From: Alphaproteobacteria bacterium
GTDB taxonomy: Bacteria > Pseudomonadota > Alphaproteobacteria > Puniceispirillales > UBA1172
Direction of reading: 5' to 3'
Assembly (NCBI GenBank): GCA_023259875.1
Contig: JALRFL010000124.1
Span: forward strand, 1-17,435
DNA length: 17,435 nucleotides
The stretch's first letter is position 1; every line of letters begins with the position of its first letter. Below are positions 7,018 to 14,631 of the stretch, piece after piece. The position numbers and the translations under genes are program-made. The notes beneath the pieces are model-generated. The model was given only the letters and a program-made list of their open reading frames with translations, had not been told where the DNA came from and ran no database searches.

Positions 7018-8616
7018 ATGGAACAGAAAGACCAAAGCCTTTCCGCAAGTGATAATCAACCTGTTTTTTCGCTGTCAGAATTGTCGCAGGCGATCAAACG
7101 CGCGGTTGAGAGTTTTGATGTGATCAGAGTCAGGGCGGAAATCGCAGAATGCCGGCAATGGTCGTCAGGTCATATTTATTTCAAACTCAAGGATGAAAAT
7201 AACATTCTCGAAGCCGTGATTTGGAAAACTATGGTGCCGCGCATGGCCATGTTGCCCGAAGATGGGCTGGATGTGGTGATCACAGGAAAACTCACCACAT
7301 TTTCGCGGCAATCGCGTTATCAGATTGTTGTTCAGTCGCTTGAACTGGCAGGCGAAGGCGCGTTTCTCAAACAGCTTGAGGAACGCCGCAAGCGGCTTTT
7401 GTCTGAAGGGCTGTTTGACGCCGCCAACAAGAAACCTCTGCCAGCCATGCCCAAGGTCATCGGTGTGGTCACCAGCCCAAAAGGTGCCGTCATCAGGGAT
7501 ATTCTGCACCGTTTAAGCGACAGGTTTCCTGTGCATGTGCTGGTCTGGCCAGTATTGGTGCAAGGCGACGCGGCGGCGGCGGAAATCACTGCCGCGATCA
7601 AGGGGTTTAATGCTTTGCCTATGGATGGGGATATTCCGCGACCTGATGTGCTTATTGTGGCGCGCGGCGGCGGCAGTCTAGAAGACCTGATGGCCTTTAA
7701 TGACGAAGCCGTTGTCAGGGCGGTAGCGGCATCCGATATCCCCCTTATTTCCGCCGTTGGCCATGAGACTGACACAACGCTATGCGATTATGCGGCTGAT
7801 TTGCGCGCGCCAACGCCCACCGCAGCGGCAGAACTGGCAACCCCTGTTCGCAATGACCTGCGGCGCCAATTAACAGAATGGGAATTGCGGCTTGATCGCA
7901 AAACGGATCAGATCAATAGCCAACAGGCGGAACGGCTAAACGCCCTTGAACGCGCTCTTGGTGATCCCAGAGAGGCCATTGCCTTTCGCCAGCAACGCTT
8001 GGATGCCAGTGATGCCGATCATATGCGGGTGATTGACGGCCATCTGAATGGTCTGTCTCATCGGATACAAGGGTTGGCTGATCGTTTGCCTACTCCGGCT
8101 GGACAGATTGCCGATGCGCGTGATCGCGCCGGCCAGATCATGTTGCGTCTGGATCAGGCGCAAGACCGTCTCTTATCTCATCAGGTGCAGCGGCTTGGTA
8201 GGATCACAGAGGGGATAACCGCCCCAACAGGTATGTTGGAACAAAAACGCCATCACCTCACCCTGCTTGAGGGACGAATTCTTCGCCGAGGTGAGCAAAT
8301 CCTTGAAAGGCTTGACGCTAAACTGGATCAAGTCGGGCGGCTGCTTGAGGCATCGTCCTATCAAAAGGTGCTAGCCAGAGGATTCGCTCTGATTAGTGAT
8401 GCGGATGATGGCCGTATTCTTAAATCCGCAAAAGACGCGGCTAGCCGTCATATGGTCAATTTGCGGTTTGCGGATGGCAGGCTGGAAGCGCAAATCACCG
8501 GAACAGATCAGCCACCGGGGCATGGTGGGGGCAAGCCTTTGGGCAAAAAAGCCCCAAAGAACAAAGAGACAAATACCCCTGATGATTCGGATCAGGCCAA
8601 TTTATTTTCATCATAA
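7018..8616 (+). CDS. xseA: Exodeoxyribonuclease VII large subunit
   Basis: XseA is the catalytic subunit of exonuclease VII, a single-strand DNA exonuclease used in mismatch repair and removal of toxic single-stranded DNA. The protein is 532 residues, longer than the E. coli enzyme (about 456). An OB-fold is seen at about 15-112. The catalytic domain carries VVTSPKGAVIRDILHRL (150-166), RGGGSLEDLMAFNDE (216-230) and SAVGHETDTTLCDYAADLRAPTPTAA (245-270). A long helical, Gln/Arg/Leu-rich region (about 280-450) is probably coiled coil for binding XseB, which is not in this window. RGFALISD marks the conserved C-terminal part, and a Gly/Lys/Asp-rich tail follows. No good Shine-Dalgarno sequence precedes ATG 7018; a CATAAC -10-like sequence ends five bases before it. 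Confidence 0.96.
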   Translation: MEQKDQSLSASDNQPVFSLSELSQAIKRAVESFDVIRVRAEIAECRQWSSGHIYFKLKDENNILEAVIWKTMVPRMAMLPEDGLDVVITGKLTTFSRQSRYQIVVQSLELAGEGAFLKQLEERRKRLLSEGLFDAANKKPLPAMPKVIGVVTSPKGAVIRDILHRLSDRFPVHVLVWPVLVQGDAAAAEITAAIKGFNALPMDGDIPRPDVLIVARGGGSLEDLMAFNDEAVVRAVAASDIPLISAVGHETDTTLCDYAADLRAPTPTAAAELATPVRNDLRRQLTEWELRLDRKTDQINSQQAERLNALERALGDPREAIAFRQQRLDASDADHMRVIDGHLNGLSHRIQGLADRLPTPAGQIADARDRAGQIMLRLDQAQDRLLSHQVQRLGRITEGITAPTGMLEQKRHHLTLLEGRILRRGEQILERLDAKLDQVGRLLEASSYQKVLARGFALISDADDGRILKSAKDAASRHMVNLRFADGRLEAQITGTDQPPGHGGGKPLGKKAPKNKETNTPDDSDQANLFSS

Positions 8617-8640
8617 CGGCAGATGCGATCAATATTCCAC

Positions 8641-9558
8641 TTATTCGATGTCATAGGGGGCTTCCCCTTTGCTTTCTGGCCAGCGGCGATGCGGCCAGAA
8701 CCATTGCTCAGGGGTTTCTCTGATCCAGTTTTCTAGATTTTGATTGATCACTGTCGCGATAGCGAGAACAGGGTCAGCATTGGGATGTTTTGCTATGATA
8801 GCCTCACAGTCCAGTTTTTCTAGACTCACCGAAAACTGACAACCACGCATCCGCTGGATACGCATCATGATTAAGGGCACATGATGATGAAGGGCCGCTT
8901 TGATATAAGAAACAGGCGTTGTCACGCCTTTGCCAAAAAAGGGCACGACCATACCTTCGCGCAATTTTTGATCCACCAGAATAATCATAATGTGTTTTCT
9001 TCGTGCGGTTTCGATAATGCCGCGTGCGGATTCTCGGCCTTTGGTATAGGTCTTATCAGCCAATTCCAGCCGCTTATTCAGCGCGTTTTTAGCAAGCGGA
9101 TTGTTGAGGGGGCGATAAATAATCGAAAACGGCAAGTCACGCCGAATAAAAGGGATACAGCACATTTCCCAATTGCCAAGATGGCCACTTATGATAAACC
9201 CACCCGTTTTGGCAATATCGTCTAAGGCCTCATCCCCGATCAGATGGTTTGATGATTGCCCCGCCAGATGTTCCAGATAGGCAAACTCACCTGCATTGCG
9301 CCCGATATTCCACCACATTTTCATGAGGATATCGCGCTCCTCCGATGGGCTTAGCTCCGGCATCACCAGCCGCAGATTGTTTCGGGCGCGGCGATGCCAT
9401 GGTGTCCATGGCCCAATCAAGCGGATGAGTCCGCCAATCATGGCACTTGACCACCTGACAGGGATGATAAAGCGCAAGCCCATCACCATATGAATTAAAA
9501 GCGCACCAAGAGGCCAGACGATCAGCCGGCGAACCCACAATGCAAGAAACGCAATCAT
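8641..9558 (-). CDS. lpxL: Lipid A secondary acyltransferase, LpxL/HtrB family
   Basis: Members of this inner-membrane family transfer a fatty acyl chain from acyl-ACP to a primary acyl chain of Kdo-lipid A. The protein is 305 residues. A hydrophobic N-terminal segment (about 3-34) would anchor it. The catalytic HX4E motif is HLGNWE (H126-E131). IYRPLNN, GRESARGII, ILVDQKLREGMVVPFFGK and PEQWFWPHRRW match family blocks in the right order. Its ATG overlaps the lpxK stop as ATGA (9555-9558), so it is the last gene of the DUF374-waaA-lpxK-lpxL unit. Chain-length specificity (LpxL, LpxM or LpxP-like) cannot be told from sequence alone. It is convergent with xseA, with a 24-base gap and no visible terminator. 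Confidence 0.88.
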   Translation of the reverse strand: MIAFLALWVRRLIVWPLGALLIHMVMGLRFIIPVRWSSAMIGGLIRLIGPWTPWHRRARNNLRLVMPELSPSEERDILMKMWWNIGRNAGEFAYLEHLAGQSSNHLIGDEALDDIAKTGGFIISGHLGNWEMCCIPFIRRDLPFSIIYRPLNNPLAKNALNKRLELADKTYTKGRESARGIIETARRKHIMIILVDQKLREGMVVPFFGKGVTTPVSYIKAALHHHVPLIMMRIQRMRGCQFSVSLEKLDCEAIIAKHPNADPVLAIATVINQNLENWIRETPEQWFWPHRRWPESKGEAPYDIE

Positions 9559-10583
9559 GTTTTGTCCTCACCTAATCCTTCTAGCAAATGGGTAATCCAT
9601 GTCGAATCATCTATCTGCAGCTCCAAGGGCAAAGGCGTCACCATGGCCTGTTGAGATGGGCTTAGGCGCATATAATCTTTCATCGTGGTCACGGGTCTGG
9701 CGTCATTGGCTCTTGCCGTGCTGATGATATATTCCCATTCCTTCAAACTATAAGGGTGATGATCAGCAAAAGAAAGGCTAGCCACCAGATTGCCGCCATG
9801 GTGCCGAATAGCATCAAAAAACCCTTGTGGGCGACCAATGCCTGCAAAGGCTAGTAATCGCCCCTCTGACTGCGTCTGATCCGTAATCAGTTGGCAGGTT
9901 TTGATATTATAACCTTTATGAGCATAAGCAGGGCGAAGATGAGGGGCAAGATCATGGATGCGGTTAGCTAATCCATGCTGATCCGCACCAATGATAAGGA
10001 TATGGCTAGCGCGGCGAAGCCCTTTTGTCAGGCTCTCACGCAGTGGCCCACTAGGAACAATACCGCCATTGCCGATACCTGTTTCGCCAGCAAAAACCAA
10101 TACCGCCTGATCATACTTTAGGCCCGGGTTTTGAAACCCGTCATCCATAATAATCAGATCACCGGCCTGATGCGTTTCGATCAAACCTGCGCCAGCGGCA
10201 CGATCACGGGACACGACCACAGGCATGTCACAGCTGGCTTTTAATTCTAAGGCCTCATCCCCAACATCACTGGCGGTATGCTGGTCGGTGACGAATAAAG
10301 GCCCTGTTAATCGGCCGCCATAGCCGCGCATCAGAATCACCGGTGAAAACCCTTTTGCTTTTGCCGCTAAGGCAAGGGTGCGCACGAATGGTGTTTTGCC
10401 GACGCCGCCAACCGTAAGGTTGCCAATACAAATGACAGGCAATGCCGAGCGATAAGGCTTTACCAAACGCCAGCGTAAGCCGCTTGCTAGTTGCCACAAC
10501 CAGCTCAAAGGCGTTAGCATCACCGCCATGGGATGGCTAGCGCCTAGCGGTTCGTTCCAAAATGAAGGGGGTTTTCTTGTCAT
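9555..10583 (-). CDS. lpxK: Tetraacyldisaccharide 4'-kinase LpxK
   Basis: LpxK phosphorylates the 4' position of tetraacyldisaccharide-1-phosphate to form lipid IVA, using ATP at the inner face of the inner membrane. The protein is 342 residues, as usual. A hydrophobic N-terminal helix (about 18-36) is followed by the Walker A loop GNLTVGGVGKTP (54-65). RGYGGR (86-91), GDEALEL (108-114), the hallmark DDGFQ (147-151) and PSGPLRE follow in family order. Its start overlaps the waaA stop as ATGA (10580-10583), and its own stop overlaps the lpxL start the same way, which points to translational coupling through the unit. Confidence 0.96.
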   Translation of the reverse strand: MTRKPPSFWNEPLGASHPMAVMLTPLSWLWQLASGLRWRLVKPYRSALPVICIGNLTVGGVGKTPFVRTLALAAKAKGFSPVILMRGYGGRLTGPLFVTDQHTASDVGDEALELKASCDMPVVVSRDRAAGAGLIETHQAGDLIIMDDGFQNPGLKYDQAVLVFAGETGIGNGGIVPSGPLRESLTKGLRRASHILIIGADQHGLANRIHDLAPHLRPAYAHKGYNIKTCQLITDQTQSEGRLLAFAGIGRPQGFFDAIRHHGGNLVASLSFADHHPYSLKEWEYIISTARANDARPVTTMKDYMRLSPSQQAMVTPLPLELQIDDSTWITHLLEGLGEDKT

Positions 10584-11893
10584 GATGGCCGCATAGTTCC
10601 AAGGATCCGGTCTGCCACCTCATCCACTTGTTTGGTAAAGGATTGATAAGCAGAAAAAGCGGCACTGTTTAGATGCTTGAGCTGGGTGGGTGCTGTCATC
10701 AGGCTAGTGATCGCGCTTTCAATCTCCACTTGGCTATCAGCCCAGATCACACCTCCAAAATCGTTAAGACGAGCGTAAATGGCCGCATTTTTATGGATAT
10801 TTTTGCCGCTGATAACGCCCTTACCCAAGGCCGCAGGTTCCATAGGGTTATGCCCACCATGGGGCATAAATCCACCGCCCATGATGATCACATCTGCCAT
10901 AGTAAAGAGATTTCCCATTTGCCCCATAACATCGGCGATACAGACGCTAGTCTGCATATCAGGCCAGCCATCACGGCTTAATAAAGCTGGTCTCACATCA
11001 TATGTTTCTAACATATTGATCAGTTGCGGTGTGCGTTCAATATGGCGTGGGGTAAGAATCAACACGGTTGAAGTGCTTTGCCGCAACGCTTGAAAGGCGC
11101 GCAAAACCAATTCATCCTCACCCGGATGGCTTGAAGCCAGCAGAATGACAAAGCGGCTGTTAAAGGCGGCATTGCCGCGATTAACCGCGTCCCTATCAAC
11201 TTCTGGTGGGAGGGCAGAGGCTTTGAGTGGGCCGCTTACCCCGATTTCTGTCCAGTCAGGGGCAACGATCTGACGAAAGCGGTTAGCGTTGTCTTCGTCA
11301 ACCGCCTCAATCCGATTAAGGGCAGAAAACAAGGCCTTGCGGCTAGAAATGCTAATGCGTTGCCATCGTTTAAGCGAGCGCATCGACATTTGGGCAGAGA
11401 TCAGCATAACCGGAATATCCTGCTCGGCTGATTGCATGATCATAGTGGGCCAAATATCGCTTTCCATTGAAATTAAGACATTGGGGCGCCAATGGCGCAA
11501 AAACCGTCTCATCACGCGCGGCGCGTCAAGCGGTTGCATCTGATGAATCATACGCTGTTCTAGCCCATGTTTTGCGATCATACTTTCCAGCATTTTTGCC
11601 GCGGTAACAGTAGAGGTGGTGATAAGAAGACACAGATGGCGACCAGAACCATAGCCCCACGCATCCCATTTTTCAAAAAGTGTCCGGCCAAGAACAAAGG
11701 CGGATACCGTTTCCCCTACACTAGCGGCGTGAAGCCAGATCACCTGTCCTTGCGGTCTTGGGGTTGTGGTTCTGCCATAGCGTTCAGGCAAGCGTGAGGC
11801 GATTTCTTTGCCTTTGATCACGCGCCATTTCAGCCACAGAAAAACCCATGGCGAAAGCAGTGTCCATAATTTGCCATACCACCAAATCAGCAT
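10580..11893 (-). CDS. waaA: 3-deoxy-D-manno-octulosonic acid (Kdo) transferase
   Basis: WaaA (KdtA) moves Kdo from CMP-Kdo to lipid IVA. The 437-residue protein has an N-terminal hydrophobic anchor (about 4-23). The N-terminal glycosyltransferase domain contains HAASVGE (55-61), whose Glu61 corresponds to the catalytic glutamate of the family, and ESDIWP (143-148). The C-terminal CMP-Kdo-binding domain contains SSHPGE (253-258), TPRHIER and GGHNPMEPA (345-353). Where many WaaA proteins read TGNLK, this one reads SGPLK (219-223). Whether it adds one or two Kdo residues cannot be told. The ATG overlaps the end of the DUF374 gene by 7 bases, and the stop overlaps lpxK by 4. Confidence 0.95.
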   Translation of the reverse strand: MLIWWYGKLWTLLSPWVFLWLKWRVIKGKEIASRLPERYGRTTTPRPQGQVIWLHAASVGETVSAFVLGRTLFEKWDAWGYGSGRHLCLLITTSTVTAAKMLESMIAKHGLEQRMIHQMQPLDAPRVMRRFLRHWRPNVLISMESDIWPTMIMQSAEQDIPVMLISAQMSMRSLKRWQRISISSRKALFSALNRIEAVDEDNANRFRQIVAPDWTEIGVSGPLKASALPPEVDRDAVNRGNAAFNSRFVILLASSHPGEDELVLRAFQALRQSTSTVLILTPRHIERTPQLINMLETYDVRPALLSRDGWPDMQTSVCIADVMGQMGNLFTMADVIIMGGGFMPHGGHNPMEPAALGKGVISGKNIHKNAAIYARLNDFGGVIWADSQVEIESAITSLMTAPTQLKHLNSAAFSAYQSFTKQVDEVADRILGTMRPS

Positions 11894-12603
11894 TTTTTCT
11901 TAACGCTTCCATAACGGTCTGGCAAATGATCCACAGGGTGATCAAAATAAAGGTCTGTGGCGGCGGTCACCGCATTGATGGCATCCTCCATGTTGAGTCG
12001 CGCGGCATTGGCGGCGGCTTCATCCAATGGGCCATGGATATAAATTGGCTCACCAAAGGCGTAAACACCGCGGCTAAACCATGTAGGAACCATCAGCCTA
12101 TCCCAGCTTTTTTGCCGGTGGTGGCGCGAAGATGACCAAGAAAACGGAACAATCGGCGCACCACTGGACGCGGCTAAAATGATAGCCGCGTTAGTTGCCA
12201 TTCGGGCAGGCCCACGCGGACCATCCGGCGTGATGCAAATCATCTGATCTTTTTTCAAAAGCCGCCGCAACCCTAGCAGAGCCTTGGCCCCACCTTTATC
12301 TGTTGAACCATTGATATAATGGATGCCATTAATGACCCCGGACAACAGGGCAATGTTGCCATCGCGACTGCTTGAGATGAGATAATGGGGACGATAGCGC
12401 CAGCCGAATTTCGCTGGAAACCCTAGCAAGCGATTATGCCAATGCACCAATATGACAGGCTTATGCCTAGGCCAATCATCGCTAAAGCCAGCGCCCTCAA
12501 GCCTCTGCCAGCGCATTGACCGGATCACTAGCCCAAAATAAATGCCAGCCATAATCCCAAGTAAGAAAGTAACAAATCGGGTTTTTGAAAGCGCGCTGAT
12601 CAT
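11887..12603 (-). CDS. DUF374 lysophospholipid acyltransferase-like protein
   Basis: A 238-residue member of the DUF374 family, related to the LPLAT/PlsC acyltransferases. One hydrophobic segment (about 9-28) suggests membrane association. The family marks are HWHNRLL (54-60, the acyltransferase His region), ISSSRDG (76-82), INGSTDKGGAKALL (97-110) and ITPDGPRGPA (124-133). The exact acyl acceptor is unproven. DUF374 genes often precede waaA in alphaproteobacteria, which hints at an outer-membrane lipid role, but this is inference. I chose ATG 12603 because a promoter-like pair (TTGCAA, 17 bases, CATAAT) ends seven bases before it. The longer frame would need a TTG at 12639 that lies inside that -35 element. 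Confidence 0.85.
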   Translation of the reverse strand: MISALSKTRFVTFLLGIMAGIYFGLVIRSMRWQRLEGAGFSDDWPRHKPVILVHWHNRLLGFPAKFGWRYRPHYLISSSRDGNIALLSGVINGIHYINGSTDKGGAKALLGLRRLLKKDQMICITPDGPRGPARMATNAAIILAASSGAPIVPFSWSSSRHHRQKSWDRLMVPTWFSRGVYAFGEPIYIHGPLDEAAANAARLNMEDAINAVTAATDLYFDHPVDHLPDRYGSVKKKC

Positions 12604-12610
12604 GGCTCTT

Positions 12611-12639
12611 ATTATGCTCCTGCCATGCTGTGATTGCAA
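12611..12639 (-). promoter_or_regulatory. Candidate promoter of the DUF374-waaA-lpxK-lpxL unit
   Basis: On the minus strand TTGCAA (12639-12634, four of six matches) is followed by exactly 17 bases and CATAAT (12616-12611, five of six matches). The ATG of the DUF374 gene begins seven bases after the -10 element, where transcription would be expected to start. This implies a leaderless or nearly leaderless mRNA. Inferred by eye; no start-site data. Confidence 0.5.
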
Positions 12640-12801
12640 AATCTAATCCGAGGTTAAAATCACGATCTTTGGATAAGATATTCCTTTACTAGCCTCTCTT
12701 TGCCATAATCTTAAGGGGTTAATCCAGCAATTTTGTATGTTTGCCTTTGGCCTTGTTATCAGATCGGCGTTATTTTCAACCTAAGGTAAGATGGTTTGGT
12801 G

Positions 12802-12830
12802 TTGTTCCTTGCCGCTAGATAGCCTATCTA
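12802..12830 (+). promoter_or_regulatory. Candidate promoter of msbA
   Basis: TTGTTC (12802-12807), a 17-base spacer and TATCTA (12825-12830) end six bases before the msbA ATG. The hexamers are weak matches to consensus (three of six each), but the spacing is the same as in front of argC. The -10 element lies within the right arm of the 12815-12831 palindrome. Confidence 0.28.
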
Positions 12831-12831
12831 G
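12815..12831. repeat. Perfect 17-base palindrome before msbA
   Basis: CTAGATAG (12815-12822), one central C, then CTATCTAG (12824-12831): two perfect 8-base inverted arms, ending five bases before the msbA ATG. The dyad shape and place over the presumed promoter would suit binding of a dimeric repressor. A short RNA hairpin (7-base stem, GCC loop) is also possible. No known operator consensus is recognised. Confidence 0.6.
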
Positions 12832-12836
12832 AAGAT

Positions 12837-14594
12837 ATGACGGCACCGGTTGATACCACCAACAAAATCGCAACATCCCAGCTTTTTCGCCGGTTGTGGC
12901 AGGATTGGGTGCGCCGAGAATGGCGCGCTTTATTGGTCATTTTTGCTTTTATGGCGGTGGTTTCGGCTTTATCTGGCGCTTATCCCATGTTGATCCAGCA
13001 TGTGTTCAACGCGCTTAATGCGATGAATACCGATTTGGTTTGGCAGATACCTCCTTTCATTATTGGTATTGCGCTGATCCGTGCTTTGGCAATGTATGGT
13101 TTAGCGCGGCAAGTGGCGTTATTGGCACTGAAAGTGACAATGAATATTCAGAAAGCCATGGCATCGCATCTTATTCTTGCTGATCTGCGTGAGATTTTAG
13201 CCGCGCCTTCGGGGCATTTTGTCAGCCGTTTGACCAATGATGTTAACCTCATCCGTGAGGCCTTAGTCAGATTGGTCAGCAACTTAATTCGGGACAGTTT
13301 GACGGTGCTGGTGCTGTTTGGGGTGATGCTCTGGTTTGATTGGCTTTTGACGCTGATGGTGCTGGGGGTTTATCCGCTGGCTATGCGCCCTATTATTTCC
13401 ATTGGCCGCCGCCAACGCCATGGGTCGAGAGCCTTGCAAGAACAGATGGGGGAAGCCACAGCGTTATTGCACGAAACGATCAAAGGTGGCCGCATGATCC
13501 GCGCCTATGGGCTTGAAGATTATGAACACAATCGCACATCCCAAATGTTTTCTTGGCTGTTCAAGAGCCACCGTATGTTGGCCTTGGGGCGGGCGCGCAT
13601 TGATCCTATTCTTGAGGTGTTGGGCGGCATTGCGATTGCAGGTATTATCGGGTTGGCTGGCTGGCGCGTGCTGTCGGGCAATATTGATATTGGGAATGTG
13701 GCAGGATTTATTACCGCACTTTTGATGCTGGCACAGCCTGTTCGGGCTTTAGGAACGCTTAATACCGTCCTGCAAGAGGCTGGCGCGGCGTTGTCTCGGC
13801 TTTATGAATTGCTTGATACCCCGGCGGCGGTGGTATCGCCTTCTCAACCTGTTTTGCTTAGCCATATCAAAGGCAAGCTAGAGTTTGAAAAGGTCAGCTT
13901 TCGCTATGGTGATGCGGTAACACTTGATGATATCAGTTTTACCATTTCACCGGGGCAAACCCTGGCCTTAGTTGGGCCAAGCGGCGGCGGCAAAAGCACG
14001 ATGATTAATCTGATCCCTAGGCTTTATGATCCGGTATCAGGGGTGATCAAGCTTGATGGTCATGATTTGCGCGAACTGGATTTGGAACAGTTGCGATCCG
14101 CGATGGCGTTGGTTAGTCAGGATAGCCTCTTGTTTAACGATACGGTGCGCGCCAATATCACTTTTGGCCGATTAGATGCCGATGATGAGGCTGTCCAAGC
14201 GGCGGCTAAGGCGGCGGCGGCGGATGCCTTTATTGGTGAACTTCCAGAGGGTTTCGACACGATGGTGGGCGAGGAAGGTAACCGCCTTTCTGGTGGCCAG
14301 CGTCAGCGCATTGCCATTGCAAGGGCTATGCTTCGTGATGCGCCTATTTTGCTGTTGGATGAACCAACTAGCGCCCTTGACGCCGCAACCGAAAAGCAGA
14401 TCCAAGAGGCGATGCAAGCGCTTGCTAAGGGGCGAACCACGATAATTGTGGCGCACCGTTTGGCCACTGTTCGCCACGCAGACCAGATTTTGGTGATTGA
14501 TGAGGGGCGCATTGCTGAGGCAGGGGATCATGAGGCCTTAATCAAAAAAGGCGGTATTTATGCCGATCTGTGCCAGAGCCAGCATTTTTATTAA
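12837..14594 (+). CDS. msbA: ABC transporter, lipid A flippase MsbA-like
   Basis: This is a half-transporter of 585 residues in which a transmembrane domain is fused to a nucleotide-binding domain, so it would act as a homodimer in the inner membrane. About six hydrophobic helices span residues 30-310. The ATPase domain shows Walker A GPSGGGKS (380-387), Q-loop Gln428, signature LSGGQ (484-488), Walker B ILLLDEP with D508 and E509, and the switch His540 in AHR. It fits MsbA, which flips lipid A-core to the outer leaflet. The divergent lipid A genes support this, but related exporters of the ABCB type look alike. No good Shine-Dalgarno sequence precedes ATG 12837; a palindrome and weak promoter lie directly upstream. 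Confidence 0.85.
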   Translation: MTAPVDTTNKIATSQLFRRLWQDWVRREWRALLVIFAFMAVVSALSGAYPMLIQHVFNALNAMNTDLVWQIPPFIIGIALIRALAMYGLARQVALLALKVTMNIQKAMASHLILADLREILAAPSGHFVSRLTNDVNLIREALVRLVSNLIRDSLTVLVLFGVMLWFDWLLTLMVLGVYPLAMRPIISIGRRQRHGSRALQEQMGEATALLHETIKGGRMIRAYGLEDYEHNRTSQMFSWLFKSHRMLALGRARIDPILEVLGGIAIAGIIGLAGWRVLSGNIDIGNVAGFITALLMLAQPVRALGTLNTVLQEAGAALSRLYELLDTPAAVVSPSQPVLLSHIKGKLEFEKVSFRYGDAVTLDDISFTISPGQTLALVGPSGGGKSTMINLIPRLYDPVSGVIKLDGHDLRELDLEQLRSAMALVSQDSLLFNDTVRANITFGRLDADDEAVQAAAKAAAADAFIGELPEGFDTMVGEEGNRLSGGQRQRIAIARAMLRDAPILLLDEPTSALDAATEKQIQEAMQALAKGRTTIIVAHRLATVRHADQILVIDEGRIAEAGDHEALIKKGGIYADLCQSQHFY

Positions 14595-14631
14595 ACCTTT
14601 GTCAGGGATCAGAATGGGCAGAGGCGACGGG

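Larger units (their letters stand above)
12604..12836. other. Divergent intergenic region between the LPS unit and msbA
   Basis: This 233-base stretch is the only long gap in the window and must hold the control regions of both flanking units. It contains a candidate minus-strand promoter (12611-12639), a candidate plus-strand promoter (12802-12830) and a perfect palindrome (12815-12831). The middle, about 12640-12790, is AT-richer than its surroundings. There I see no gene, tRNA-like fold, tandem repeat or terminator. Confidence 0.7.

Noticed and set aside
12604..12639. TTG start at 12639 for the DUF374 protein
   Set aside because: The TTG falls in a promoter-like -35 element and has no ribosome-binding site; ATG 12603 fits better.
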